A DNA stretch of 64,000 nt from Tolypothrix sp. FACHB-123 (GCF_014697075.1 NZ_JACJRE010000023.1:53488-117487); one strand, 5' to 3'. Shown: positions 35,601 to 44,246, numbered from the stretch's first letter. The notes: generated by a model from the letters alone, not told the origin. Numbers and translations: made by a program.

Positions 35601-36242
35601 ACCGAATTAGACGCCATTATTCGCCAAACACCCAGCGATCAAAATGGTATTTATCCAGGAAAAAAATACCTGAATAAAGAATTTGATTATCGGACTTTGC
35701 GAGATAATCTCAAGGGACATAATATTTTGCACATTGCGACTCATGGTGTATTTGTTCCTGGAAAACAAGATGATTCTTATTTGGTATTAGGAACAGGAGA
35801 AAAATTACCAATTCCCCAAATTGATAACTTAGAAGATTTAAGCGATGTACATTTAGTAGTACTTTCAGCTTGTGAAACTGCGCTGGGAGAAACTGCAAAA
35901 GATGGGATAGAAATTCCTGGTGTCAGCTTTTATTTCCTCAACCGTCGCGCTAAGGCGGTAATGGCTTCTTTATGGTTGGTAGATGATGCTAGTACTAGTT
36001 TGTTGATGCAGCAATTTTATGCAAATTTAGCCAAAGATAATCAACCGACAAAAGCCCAAGCTTTGCGTCAAGCACAATTGAGTTTGTTGCGTGGTAATAA
36101 TACTGCAAATTCAAGTGGTGATAGGGGTGCGATTAATGTGGAACCAGTACCTGGTACATCAACAAAACCAGGTAGAAATATCACGAATTATTCCCATCCA
36201 TATTATTGGGCACCATTTATTTTAATTGGCAATGGACTGTAG
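32667..36242 (+). CDS. Exported TPR-CHAT protein
   Basis: About 1191 residues from ATG 32667; an upstream in-frame ATG at 32628 would precede the signal peptide (FQSLTLFTLIFSLTCPVASA). Many TPR units follow (about 45-640; for example QQGITQLKANQFDAAIKSLEQ, YQQAIDTYNQAAALADQI). The C-terminal CHAT (caspase-like) domain has the catalytic His in HIATHG (about residue 1026) and Cys in LSACETA (about 1069). CHAT proteases are activated by partners sensed through TPRs. In cyanobacteria this class is abundant, but its targets are largely unknown. Export suggests a periplasmic role. Confidence 0.9.
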   Translation: MSYHFQSLTLFTLIFSLTCPVASAASNRLALKDTLAQNTTSQTHQNRQTQADKLLQQGITQLKANQFDAAIKSLEQALKIYQQIKNRGGEGETLKNLGTVYVNKKNNPQAIKLYQQSLVIAQEIKNRNLEAENLLNLGTVHNSIKQPDKALVFLQQSLLIAQEMKNRELQFKVLPQLIEAYTAKGDSKKVEEYTQQLLTDFPGLSKYFVGFILFGQISVNNQQKNYPQAIEVGQQALEIFQETKLEPVELDLFVSLVGETFKGISPELLQTIFQVLVMGELLNSYEAIADYPKVIVLGQQFREITQKLKDNDWKFMAEISQEGKTKQSPDYFKKNFQLTSAFLLSKAYDISGEYAKSLTFAQEALPIARELKNAEMEANILLTLASASSSLAVSDAENEKSLAFAQQGLKIAKQLKNLQLESEALNRIAYIYDSLEEYQKSIEFASASLEIAKKSKEPSAIIQPLFTLAVTYINLGEYQKSNQLAQEALSTARKLKNLPEFEGISLVFLSINHFIKSDYQKTIAFAQEGLNLIPKIKIPYYKQQLLMLNNLFIGIGHGGLNDNQKAIDYLQKSLQVVRDTKEVKTESQILVFLGGFYRRTKQYQQAIDTYNQAAALADQINSSGSRAVLYAGLARTYRELNQPTTAITYYQKAINDIEKVREKNRGLSRELQSSLLQAIQDADRTSITDIYREYANLLMSQGRNVEAGQVLELLKVQELSEFANRKPSTTPKPIAQTPTEAKIIKNYGSLIAFGQKFDECQKTNCPEKTKLADERDALISEFNQRIQNLEKNVRDRLAKDRGTLDAQDLRSVGKKIVESQESTVLINVFVVEDKTWIWWVSKGGVVKSVEVPVSEPKIRETVNKFRRLLQNPNSNIQELKATGKQLYDWLIKPVEPELKANKIQNLVFSLDRAARYIPIGALFDGQQYLIENYNISTVLSAGLTDTESRLPSGKANTKVLGLGLSNAVPGFNPLPNVPTELDAIIRQTPSDQNGIYPGKKYLNKEFDYRTLRDNLKGHNILHIATHGVFVPGKQDDSYLVLGTGEKLPIPQIDNLEDLSDVHLVVLSACETALGETAKDGIEIPGVSFYFLNRRAKAVMASLWLVDDASTSLLMQQFYANLAKDNQPTKAQALRQAQLSLLRGNNTANSSGDRGAINVEPVPGTSTKPGRNITNYSHPYYWAPFILIGNGL

Positions 36243-36361
36243 ATAATTCGTAATACTTCTCTTCTCCCAAGGGGAGACGCGCAAGGGACGAGACGCTCCG
36301 CGTAGCTTGCTTCCCCGAAGGGGTACGACTTTGCTCAGTACAAGTTCCTGATTCGTAATTC

Positions 36362-36473
36362 GTCATTGCGAATGTAGCAAAGAGAAGCAATCGCGAGGGC
36401 TGGGATTGCTTCTTTTTGCTATGCAACGCTACCGCGAACGAGAGGCGAACGCGAACGCTTCGCTCACAATGAC
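36362..36473. repeat. 112-bp inverted-repeat element (GTCATTGCGA...TCACAATGAC)
   Basis: The outer arms GTCATTGCGA and TCGCTCACAATGAC are inverted. The inner arms AGAAGCAATC (36382-36391) and GATTGCTTCT (36403-36412) form a second stem. It resembles a small palindromic element that I recall being frequent in cyanobacterial genomes. Confidence 0.7.
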
Positions 36474-36680
36474 AGTTATAATTCAACTCAGTTGTGGTAG
36501 GTGCGATCGCCAATTTTGCCTTAAGTTGCGTAGGTTGGGTTGAGGAACGAAACCCAACATTTCCAGGAGTTTGTTGGGTTTCACTTCGTTCAACCCAACC
36601 TACAATTATCCTTAACTGAACCGTATTGAGTTATAATTCAACTCAATTGTGGTAGCTGCGATCGCCAATTTTGCCTTAAG
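36474..36680. repeat. Truncated MITE between 52-bp imperfect direct repeats
   Basis: 36474-36525 and 36629-36680 are 52-bp direct repeats differing at two positions (AGTTATAATTCAACTC... to ...TTTTGCCTTAAG). Between them, 36526-36628 is the 9282-type MITE lacking its left 33 bp; its right end CCGTATTG is intact. The junction falls at CCTTAAG, which occurs in both the host repeat and the full MITE. Confidence 0.85.
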
Positions 36681-36705
36681 CTAACTTATTCACCAGTCTT
36701 TGATA

Positions 36706-36969
36706 CTCATGAATGAGGCTCGGAAGCTCATGAATGAGCCTCAGAAGCTCATGAATGAGGCTCAGAAGCTCGTGAATGAGGCTCAGAAGCTCGTGAATGA
36801 GGCTCAGAAGCTCGTGAATGAGGCTCGGAAGCTCGTGAATGAGGCTCAGAAGCTCGTGAATGAGGCTCGGAAGTTCATTAATGAGGCTCAGAAGTTCATT
36901 AATGAGGCTCAGAAGTTCATTAATGAGGCTCGGAAGCTCGTGAATGAGGCTCAGAAGTTCATTAATGAG
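36706..36969. repeat. 21-bp tandem array, 12 units plus partial
   Basis: Twelve exact 21-bp units of type CTCGTGAATGAGGCTCAGAA(G) from 36706 to 36957, then a partial unit. Variants are CTCATGAATGAG, CTCGTGAATGAG and TTCATTAATGAG, each with a short dyad around the NAATGA centre. Translated in one frame it gives a heptad NEAQKLV repeat. Confidence 0.93.
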
Positions 36970-37100
36970 CCTTTGATATTTGTTTACCTGCTTTTTTGGC
37001 TAGTACTTGGGTTATTCTATCTTGCGTTTGCCCCAATTCAGCCTGAAGCCAATTCTCAACCAAAGAATCTGACATCCTTTACCCGCATTTCTCACAAGCA

Positions 37101-37163
37101 GTAGGGGCGGGTTAAGCGAGATAGTCGTGAATAATGGAATCATATCTGTGAACCCGCCCCTAC
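37101..37163. repeat. 63-bp inverted-repeat element GTAGGGGCGGGTT...AACCCGCCCCTAC
   Basis: Perfect 13-bp inverted ends (37101-37113 and 37151-37163). Second copy of the element at 22401-22463. Confidence 0.8.
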
Positions 37164-37257
37164 TGAAGTAGACTCAGGATATGCAAAGAAATTTAGTCAT
37201 CTAAAGATGATTTTCGCTATGAGCAAGGAACTTCAGTTCCTTGCGGTACTGTCCCTA

Positions 37258-38535
37258 CTAACACCAAATCTGCACAACACGCCCTTGCAATTGTTGCCCT
37301 AACCAAGGTGTATTACTAGAAAGTGTATGCAAATTTTTACTTTCAACTTTCCAACTCTGCTGCGGATCGAATAGGGTTAATTCTGCTTTTTGATTTGCTG
37401 TCAACGCAGTTAACTTTTGTCGCAAACATTCTGCTGACTTTGTACTCAAAGCACGCCATAATTCTAAAGCTGTAAATTCTCCAGTCTCAACTAGATGTTG
37501 CCATAATAAAGGTAATGCTAACTCTAAGCCAATTGCTCCCGGTGGTGCTTCTGCAAAGGCTTGGACTTTTTCTTCATAGGTAAAGGCTGCATGATCGATC
37601 GCGATCGCATCGATGATTCCTGTACGTACCCCTTCCCGTAACGCTGCCATATCTTTAGGAGTACCCAAGGGTGGATCTAAATGCAAGCTGGTGTGATAAC
37701 TCTTAACAGCTTTGGTATCTAATAATAAATGCATCCAGGTAGTACTAGCGGTAATTGGTAAACCAGATGCCTTAGCTGAAGCAATTAATTCTACACTGCG
37801 TGCCGTAGAAACACGCATAATATGTACGTGAGAATTACCGATGCTGGCGACTAATTCTAATAAAGATGCGATCGCAGATGTTTCTGCACTTTCTGGTATT
37901 GGCGGTAAACCAAACCGCAATGCATCGGCACCTTCGCGCATAACTCCATTCACAGCCAATTGGCGATCGCAAGCCCAAAAAGCCACTGGTTTAGCAAAAG
38001 GCAGTAAATATTCTAACACCCGCCTTACCAGCCCCAAATTCTCTCTTGGCTGCCCATCAGTAAAGCCAATAACACCAGCAGTCGCTAAATCTGCCAACTC
38101 CGTTAACTGCTTCCCCGCCAAATCCAAAGTCATCGCCCCCCAAACTTGCAACTGGGGTAAAACAGAAGACACAGAAGCAATTTCCCTTTCCCTCACCTTC
38201 TGCAACTGTGCCACAACTGCCGGGTTATCAATCGCGGGAGATGTATTAGGTAAAATACTAACTCTGGTAAAGCCACCCGCCGCCGCCGCTTGCAACAGAG
38301 AACAGAGGGTTTCCCGTTCTTCAAACCCTGGTTCACCAGAGTGGCTGTACAAATCCACTAACCCCGGCCCTAGAACTAAACCCCGACAATCTCTAATTTG
38401 AGTATCAGAACTAACATCGGTAATATGAGATGCGATCGCTTGAATATAATTATCAGCAATTAGCACATCCGCTATTTGGTCGGTTCCAGAAACCGGATCT
38501 ATCACCCGTACTTGTTGTAGCAATTCAGTTGTCAT
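37258..38535 (-). CDS. pyrC: Dihydroorotase-family protein, probably non-catalytic
   Basis: 425 residues, full-length alignment with class I dihydroorotases (third step of pyrimidine synthesis): AAAAGGFTRVSILPNTSPAID, GVIGFTDGQPREN, HIMRVSTARSVELI, GTIDAI-like GIIDAIAIDHA. However, the metal-binding HxH is Y-S-H (DLYSHSGEPG), the His of the usual SHCED motif is missing (FWACDR), the His of HIAHVST is Arg (HIMRVST), and DHAPH is DHAAF. Most zinc ligands are therefore lost. It may act as a structural partner of aspartate transcarbamoylase, as known for pseudo-dihydroorotases (PyrC'), with a second active enzyme elsewhere (inference). Confidence 0.85.
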   Translation of the reverse strand: MTTELLQQVRVIDPVSGTDQIADVLIADNYIQAIASHITDVSSDTQIRDCRGLVLGPGLVDLYSHSGEPGFEERETLCSLLQAAAAGGFTRVSILPNTSPAIDNPAVVAQLQKVREREIASVSSVLPQLQVWGAMTLDLAGKQLTELADLATAGVIGFTDGQPRENLGLVRRVLEYLLPFAKPVAFWACDRQLAVNGVMREGADALRFGLPPIPESAETSAIASLLELVASIGNSHVHIMRVSTARSVELIASAKASGLPITASTTWMHLLLDTKAVKSYHTSLHLDPPLGTPKDMAALREGVRTGIIDAIAIDHAAFTYEEKVQAFAEAPPGAIGLELALPLLWQHLVETGEFTALELWRALSTKSAECLRQKLTALTANQKAELTLFDPQQSWKVESKNLHTLSSNTPWLGQQLQGRVVQIWC

Positions 38536-38865
38536 GTGAGCTATCAGCTATTATTTATCAGTGCTTTAACTGTTAGTCTATTTTCATCTAGGAAATTCCA
38601 GAATTAAATTATCCAATTTGTCAGAGCAAAATAGGCAGGGGGCAGGGAGCAGGGAGCAGGGGGAATAATATTAGGTAATTCATTGTCTGGAAGTCCCTTA
38701 AGTCATCTTTAGAGGACTAGATGTGCATCAAAATTCTTAGTCTACTAAAGTAGACTTGAGCTATTAGCCTGGGAATTCATGCCCAGGCGGGCGAAGAAGC
38801 CTTAATGCACATTCATCTATAGGTTTCTCTCCCCTGCCCCTTTTCCTCTTCCTTAACACCAATCT
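38536..38865. other. Spacer with 108-bp inverted-repeat element
   Basis: Apart from the element at 38590-38698, with its GGCAGGGAGCAGGGA purine-rich run, nothing recognised. Possibly the pyrC promoter lies near 38540-38590. Confidence 0.5.
38590..38698. mobile_element. 109-bp GGGACTTCCA-type inverted-repeat element, third copy
   Basis: The left end AGGAAATTCCAGAATTAAATTATCC and the right end ending TGGAAGTCCCT are imperfect inverted repeats. The interior is GCAGGGAGCAGGGAGCAGGGGG. Same layout as 8913-9020. Confidence 0.65.
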
Positions 38866-40218
38866 CTACAATGCTCCAGCAGCTGTTTTATCAAATACCC
38901 CACCACCTAAGTGAGTAGTAATATTCATCGCTTGCAGCACTGGTAAACCATCCGGGCCAGATGGATAATCGATGACACTAACTGCACCATTACCCTGGCG
39001 GAAATTCCAGAAGTTATCTGCGGGTAAACCCAGAATATGACATAGTAAAGTTTTGTTAGTAGCATCGTGAGCTACGACTATGCCTGTTTTGAGTTGGCTT
39101 TGAGCTGCGGCTTGCACAATGGCTTGCCAAGCTGCAACACTGCGTTCCCATACTTGTTGTAAATTTTCCCCTTCTGGCATTTGCACCTCGGCGGGAACTG
39201 TGCGCCAGCGTTCCAATTCACCGGGAAATTCTTGTTCGATTTCTACTTCTAATTTTCCTTCCCAAAGTCCGTGGCTAATTTCTCGTAAACCATCTTGCAA
39301 TTCCAACTTTATACTAGGATGGTGCTGCAAAATAATCTCTGCTGTTTCTTTGGGACGTTGCATAGAACTGCTAACAGCGAAATCAATAGCCACATCTTTC
39401 AGAAATTCTCCGGCTTTTTGCGCCTGACTTCTGCCGTTGTCGTTGAGGGGAACGTCAATTTGTCCTTGAAATCTAGTTTGGCGATTCCACTCTGTTTCCC
39501 CATGACGTACCAGTAATAATCTCACGCCTTCATGTCCTGGTCTCAATGAAGGCAAAATTTCGCCTGTATGTTGTGTTTGATTTAAAGACTCTAGCTGGAC
39601 TGCATCTGCCAAACCGCCAGCAAAATTTAAAATTGTGATACCACAATTAGATTGCTGTATGGAATGGTAGCGACTGGGGGGAATGCCTAAAGCTGTGCTG
39701 ATTAAAGCGCGATTAATGCCGTTATGCCCCACAATCAAAATAGTTTCGCCTTGATGATGGGGTAATATTTCTTGCCAAAATTCTTGAGCTTGGGCGTATA
39801 AAGACACAACAGGGAAATGTTCTTTAGTTCCCTGTGCATCTTCTAGCAACATCCGCAGTTCGTCAGGATGTTCGTGCCAAGTTTTATAATCTTCAGCATA
39901 CTTTTCCTTGACCTCAGATGTGAGCATTCTCTCCCACAAAGGCAAGTCTATTTCCAACAATTTATCAGAAGTTTGGATAACAGCAGCTTTTCCCGTAGCA
40001 TTGGCTAATTCATGATGAATAATTTCTGCTGTCTGTTTTGCCCTTTGTAAAGGACTGCTGTAAATGGCGTTGAATGAAATATTACTGAGGGCCTTGCCTA
40101 ATTTGGTAGCATCATTCTGACCTTTTTGAGTCAATTGTGACGCATCAATGCGTCCTTGAATACGCCGCTCGGTGTTATAGCTACTTTGACCGTGGCGTAC
40201 AATGATGACTCTTGTCAT
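38866..40218 (-). CDS. Two-domain histidine phosphatase (phosphoglycerate-mutase-like)
   Basis: 450 residues made of two tandem histidine-phosphatase domains. Each has the RHG motif: IIVRHGQSSYN near residue 8 and LLLVRHGETEWN near 233, plus second-half His motifs VGHNGINRAL and VAHDATNKTL. Both copies keep the catalytic His and Arg and are probably active. Substrate is unknown; related cyanobacterial and plant proteins are annotated as phosphoglycerate mutase or 2-carboxyarabinitol-1-phosphatase, and sugar-phosphate hydrolysis is likely. Start MTRVIIVRHG at 40218. Confidence 0.88.
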   Translation of the reverse strand: MTRVIIVRHGQSSYNTERRIQGRIDASQLTQKGQNDATKLGKALSNISFNAIYSSPLQRAKQTAEIIHHELANATGKAAVIQTSDKLLEIDLPLWERMLTSEVKEKYAEDYKTWHEHPDELRMLLEDAQGTKEHFPVVSLYAQAQEFWQEILPHHQGETILIVGHNGINRALISTALGIPPSRYHSIQQSNCGITILNFAGGLADAVQLESLNQTQHTGEILPSLRPGHEGVRLLLVRHGETEWNRQTRFQGQIDVPLNDNGRSQAQKAGEFLKDVAIDFAVSSSMQRPKETAEIILQHHPSIKLELQDGLREISHGLWEGKLEVEIEQEFPGELERWRTVPAEVQMPEGENLQQVWERSVAAWQAIVQAAAQSQLKTGIVVAHDATNKTLLCHILGLPADNFWNFRQGNGAVSVIDYPSGPDGLPVLQAMNITTHLGGGVFDKTAAGAL

Positions 40219-40362
40219 CTATCTTGCCCTCCTCTATCTAAAGGACTAATTTTACTGCAAACTGGGTAAGCAGAATTATCAATATACAGCGTCTTGCAGT
40301 TAGGAAACTCCAAAATATAAATTATCGAAGAAAGCAACAATCTCTGCTTCACTGCTTCTTGA

Positions 40363-42696
40363 TCAATCTTGCCAAGGTGTAGTCGGTGCATCTGGATCGT
40401 CTGAAGGTGCAGTGGGAATTGATGAATTATTTTGCCTAATAGTATTTTTAGTAATATAAGTGCTCAACTGCTCAAATGCGATTAAAGCCTCAGTTGCAGT
40501 TTGATAGCGTTGCTTATAGTCTTCCAATACCATTTGGCTGAGAATTTCTGCTAAGGGTTCGCTGACTTCTACTTTATCTCTCCATTGCAACTCTCCCTCA
40601 CTATCCCTTTTAAATTCGTGAGGGGAAATACCAGTCAAGGCTTTGATGCCAATCATCCCCACTGCATAGATGTCACTACTATATTGGGGGCGACCAAAAC
40701 ATTGTTCGTTGGGTGCATAACCTTTAGTGCCAATGCCAATGGTGAAGGGGGTGTGTTCTTGATTTTCCATTGGCGGCGCAGATACGTCTTTGACTGCACC
40801 AAAGTCGATTAACACGAGTTTCCAGTCAGAATGGCGACGAATAATGTTGCTAGGTTTAATATCGCGATGAATTACTTTATTTTCATGGACAAATGCTAAT
40901 GTTTGCAATAAATCTCTTAAAGTATCGATGACAGTGTTTTCCGATAGGGATTGACCAGGAGATAATTCTTGGCTTAATGGATGACCTAATATATATTCTT
41001 GAACTAAATAAAATTCTTCATTCTGTTCAAAATAAGCTAATAATTGGGGAATTTGCGGATGTGTACCCAATCTTTCTAATGTTTGCGCTTCAGAATTAAA
41101 TAAACGTCTGGCTAGTTGCAATCCTGTGGATTTAGTATTAGCAGGTTTGAGCTGTTTAACTACACAACGGGGATTTCCCGGACGATGGGTATCTTCTGCA
41201 ATGTAAGTCTCGCTAAAGCCACCAGAACCGAGGACTTTGACAATTCTATAGCGTCCGCCAAGAATTGTGCCAGCTAAGGCTAAATTCCGTTGCTGGAGAA
41301 GGTCTTGCAAGTCATCTTGTTGACTGATAATTTCTTGCACTACTGGCGAAGATTGATGTTTGCGAAATATATCGATTAATTGCCGTTTTTTAATACTTTC
41401 TCTAACTATTTCAGTTCCTAGATAAGTGAAGCCACTAAACGCGATCGCAATTATGGGTATGGTTGTGGGGAAAATTAAATTGCCCGATGTAAATAATACA
41501 TAGCTGATACCGCCCCAAATCGTTGCTAGTCCCAGGCTAGAGATAAATCGCGTTATCCCGCGCTTGCTTCTGGTAAACAGGAGTATGCCACCCCCAACTA
41601 GAACTAGTACAAATAAACCGCGTAATGGGGGACTAGTTATGCCTTGGGCGATCGCTTTATCGTACATTAAGGTAGCGATCGCATTGGCATGAATTTCTAC
41701 TCCAGACATGCGTTCGGGATATAGCCAGTTACTTCCAGTCGCTACTGCATAAAAATCATTGCCTAACTGGGCTGTAGCGCCAATAATCACAATTTTATTT
41801 TGGAAAACCTTACCCCTTTGCAAATAGTTTTGCCAATTTTCTGGGTCGAGTAAATACCAAAAGGGAATCTGTTCAAATGTCCCCGCCGGGCCCCAAAAAT
41901 GAATGTGATCGCCCTTGGGTCGAGGATAATTAATTTGCGCTGCTCTCAGTACTGCTTCATCAAAAGAAGGTACCTTATCAGTAATTAAATCATTTGCTGT
42001 TAATAACTGCGTATACTCACTGGCTAAACGATGAATTTTGCCATCTACTTCTATGGGAAAATTTACCGTCCCGATTGATACTGAACCTTTATGAAACATC
42101 CGCTGCGGTTGTGTTAGCTGGACGAAGGTTCCTTGATGGGTTTGAAAGTTCTCGTACAGCGCAGCTAAAGTCACTTTACCACCGTATTTTTCTAAGGCTG
42201 CTTGCAATTGGCGATCGTCCGCCGGGCCATAACTACTTGGAGTATCAAATACAACATCTACTGCAACAGCCTTGGCACCAGCCTGCACCAATTTTTCAAT
42301 AACTTGGGCATATGCAGCACGTTTAAATGGAAAAGATTTCAGTGGTTCCAGGTAAGCATACTGTTGTGGATTTGTTTTATAGTACTGTTCAGGGACTGAT
42401 ACAGACTGATTGTCGATTGCCAAAATCACAATGTCTTCTGGAGGATCTACTGGCCCCCGCAACTGAAAAAAAGTCGAAATCGCCTGACTTTCCATCAATT
42501 GCACCATACCCATACCAGAAGTACTCAGCATTGCTGCACCAATTGCTGAAGCACCAGTCAACAGATGACCCAACCAAGTTATCAACTTGGAACGGTAAGT
42601 TGAAGTGGTCGAAGTTGCTTTTGTCGGTTTACTTAACCGCCCATTGGCAGCAGAGACATCTTGTTTAGTTGCGGTAGAGGTAGGTTCTTCTGCCAT
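40363..42696 (-). CDS. CHASE2-domain serine/threonine protein kinase
   Basis: A 777-residue membrane receptor kinase. N-terminal signal-anchor (about 38-60), an extracytoplasmic CHASE2 sensor (about 65-340; AIDNQSVSVPEQ, KAVAVDVVFDTPS, KIVIIGATAQLGNDFY), two or three membrane helices (about 355-430), then a Hanks-type kinase: glycine loop LGSGGFSETY (about 490), HRDIKPSN (about 608) and DFG (about 630). The external ligand is unknown. It carries a Thr/Pro/Asp-rich C-terminus. It is a single gene, with no visible substrate nearby. Confidence 0.93.
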   Translation of the reverse strand: MAEEPTSTATKQDVSAANGRLSKPTKATSTTSTYRSKLITWLGHLLTGASAIGAAMLSTSGMGMVQLMESQAISTFFQLRGPVDPPEDIVILAIDNQSVSVPEQYYKTNPQQYAYLEPLKSFPFKRAAYAQVIEKLVQAGAKAVAVDVVFDTPSSYGPADDRQLQAALEKYGGKVTLAALYENFQTHQGTFVQLTQPQRMFHKGSVSIGTVNFPIEVDGKIHRLASEYTQLLTANDLITDKVPSFDEAVLRAAQINYPRPKGDHIHFWGPAGTFEQIPFWYLLDPENWQNYLQRGKVFQNKIVIIGATAQLGNDFYAVATGSNWLYPERMSGVEIHANAIATLMYDKAIAQGITSPPLRGLFVLVLVGGGILLFTRSKRGITRFISSLGLATIWGGISYVLFTSGNLIFPTTIPIIAIAFSGFTYLGTEIVRESIKKRQLIDIFRKHQSSPVVQEIISQQDDLQDLLQQRNLALAGTILGGRYRIVKVLGSGGFSETYIAEDTHRPGNPRCVVKQLKPANTKSTGLQLARRLFNSEAQTLERLGTHPQIPQLLAYFEQNEEFYLVQEYILGHPLSQELSPGQSLSENTVIDTLRDLLQTLAFVHENKVIHRDIKPSNIIRRHSDWKLVLIDFGAVKDVSAPPMENQEHTPFTIGIGTKGYAPNEQCFGRPQYSSDIYAVGMIGIKALTGISPHEFKRDSEGELQWRDKVEVSEPLAEILSQMVLEDYKQRYQTATEALIAFEQLSTYITKNTIRQNNSSIPTAPSDDPDAPTTPWQD

Positions 42697-43628
42697 ATCG
42701 TGTTATTGAATGATTAAGGTACAACAACTTTTATTTATTCAGACCCTGTTTTAGTGCAACCACATTGAAATCTGACTTAAATGAGAAACTTATACATTTG
42801 TTATCTATCGATTATTTTCCCCCAAATTTCTATTAATATCGCTACTTTGCTTACCTCTAGTTATTTTTACAATCCTGACCTCATTCTTGCAAACAGCTGC
42901 AAGCTGTAATGTTCCCAAGAACCCAGCTAAAAATGCTTGGCCTTTACACTTGCTTGAGATGAGATCTACCCCACCCAAAATCTATACCCCCAATAGCGAG
43001 TTGAGTGCGCAAGGCTTGTCAGTTGTCATTTGTCAGCAGCTTTATTTTAGCCAATGACATCAGTATTAGTGACGATCGTAGCATCACCCAGAAGGTCAGT
43101 TATTTTGGCATCTGGTTTCATAGCCCTCCCTGAGTTAACGATCTCAATATATATTTGCCATTGACTACTGACAAAATCCTTATCTACTAGTGGCGTGAGG
43201 ATTTTTAACAGAAGTTTATTTTTAGCAACTTCTGTCACTGCTGCAACACCGATATACCACAAAAATTGTGTCCTGTTGATGATGGCAAAAATTAGAGATG
43301 CGCATTAGCCTACCTTCTCCCCTACTAGTTGCACTATACCTCTTTAGGAGTAAACTGAACTGTTATACAGTTAAGATTACTGTTATTAAGTCTAATTTAT
43401 TGGTAGATTTTGATCGTAGGGTAACGCTTGTAGTACCTGAGATGCAAAACTAAGAGCCTCCAGGATATGCTCTAATGTTGCCACCATTATTAATGAATTA
43501 AAAGGGGTTAAGATAAAAGCTATACATGAAGATACACTTTATAGATATTAGCAAATTGGGCGATTGATAATTGCTATAATCTATTGTTCAATCTAAAATT
43601 CTTTTCTATTATTTAGGTGTAATTTTTT
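42697..43628. other. 930-bp intergenic region
   Basis: No firm gene. A 71-codon minus-strand frame at 43047-43262 starting with TTG is possible but unsupported. A perfect 15-bp palindrome AACTGT-TAT-ACAGTT lies at 43358-43372. A small hairpin AGAGC...GCTCT lies near 43453-43474. The region presumably carries the promoters of the CHASE2 kinase and labA-like genes, which diverge from here. Confidence 0.5.
43358..43372. promoter_or_regulatory. Palindrome AACTGTTATACAGTT upstream of labA-like gene
   Basis: 6-bp arms with a 3-bp spacer, in otherwise gene-free DNA 257 bp before the labA-like start. Candidate operator only; I do not recognise the factor. Confidence 0.35.
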
Positions 43629-44150
43629 ATGGTATCTCCTATGAATCGTCTGTCTATTTTTGTAGACGGAAACAATATGTTCTATGCTCAGCAAAAAAAT
43701 GGCTGGTTTTTTGACCCCAGGCGAGTATTAGAATATTTTAAAAACGAACAACAAGAAACAACCTTAATTAATGCCTTCTGGTACACTGGCTTAAAAGACC
43801 CACAAGATCAACGAGGTTTCCGCGATGCTCTGATTAGTTTAGGATATACAGTCCGCACGAAAATTCTCAAAGAATATTATGATGATTCTTCTGGGAGGTA
43901 CTCGCAAAAAGCTAATCTAGATATTGAAATTGTTGTAGATATGTTCAATACAGTAGACCAATACGATAGAGTAGTTTTATTTAGCGGCGATGGCGATTTT
44001 GAACGGGCAATTGAACTATTACGCTCAAAAAATACACATATTACTGTAGTTTCCACAGAAGGCATGATCGCCAGAGAATTACGTAATGCTACTGATAGAT
44101 ATATAGATTTGAATGATATTAGAGACCGCATAGAAAAAACTGAAGCCTAA
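43629..44150 (+). CDS. LabA-like NYN-domain protein
   Basis: A 173-residue PIN-like NYN (DUF88) protein. Acidic active-site residues are in IFVDGNNMFYAQ, NLDIEIVVDMF and LFSGDGDFERAIELL, so RNA cleavage is plausible. The family includes LabA, a circadian-output factor of Synechococcus, but several paralogues usually coexist and function here is unproved. The start could be 43629 or the ATG at 43641 (MNRLSIFVDG). It is followed by leuA 96 bp downstream on the same strand. Confidence 0.85.
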   Translation: MVSPMNRLSIFVDGNNMFYAQQKNGWFFDPRRVLEYFKNEQQETTLINAFWYTGLKDPQDQRGFRDALISLGYTVRTKILKEYYDDSSGRYSQKANLDIEIVVDMFNTVDQYDRVVLFSGDGDFERAIELLRSKNTHITVVSTEGMIARELRNATDRYIDLNDIRDRIEKTEA

Positions 44151-44246
44151 TATAGTTAATAAATATTTACAAATGTAAATAGTAAAAAACCTAAAATCAA
44201 AGTGTAGTTATAGCAAAAAGTCCACCCTAAACTAAACAAAGAGAAA

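Larger units (their letters stand above)
36243..37257. other. 1-kb repeat-rich, gene-free region
   Basis: Contains an imperfect inverted-repeat element (36362-36473), a truncated MITE (36526-36628) between 52-bp duplicates, the second 21-bp array (36706-36969) and a 63-bp inverted-repeat element (37101-37163). The open frame at 36700-37104 (heptad repeat NEAQKLV plus a hydrophobic stretch) has no ribosome site and is best explained by the array. Confidence 0.75.

Noticed and set aside
36700-37104. Open frame of 134 codons: heptad NEAQKLV repeat followed by a hydrophobic segment
   Set aside because: It starts at a TTG without a ribosome site. The repetitive part is explained by a 21-bp DNA array, and two other arrays of the same period are clearly non-coding.
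43047-43262. 71-codon minus-strand frame
   Set aside because: TTG start, no ribosome site, no recognisable family, and its end lies in a TTGTCAG-type repeat. It could be a remnant but cannot be supported.
42697-43628. tRNA or other structured RNA in the long spacer
   Set aside because: No cloverleaf with a GGTTCGAATCC-type T-arm was seen; only a small palindrome and a short hairpin.
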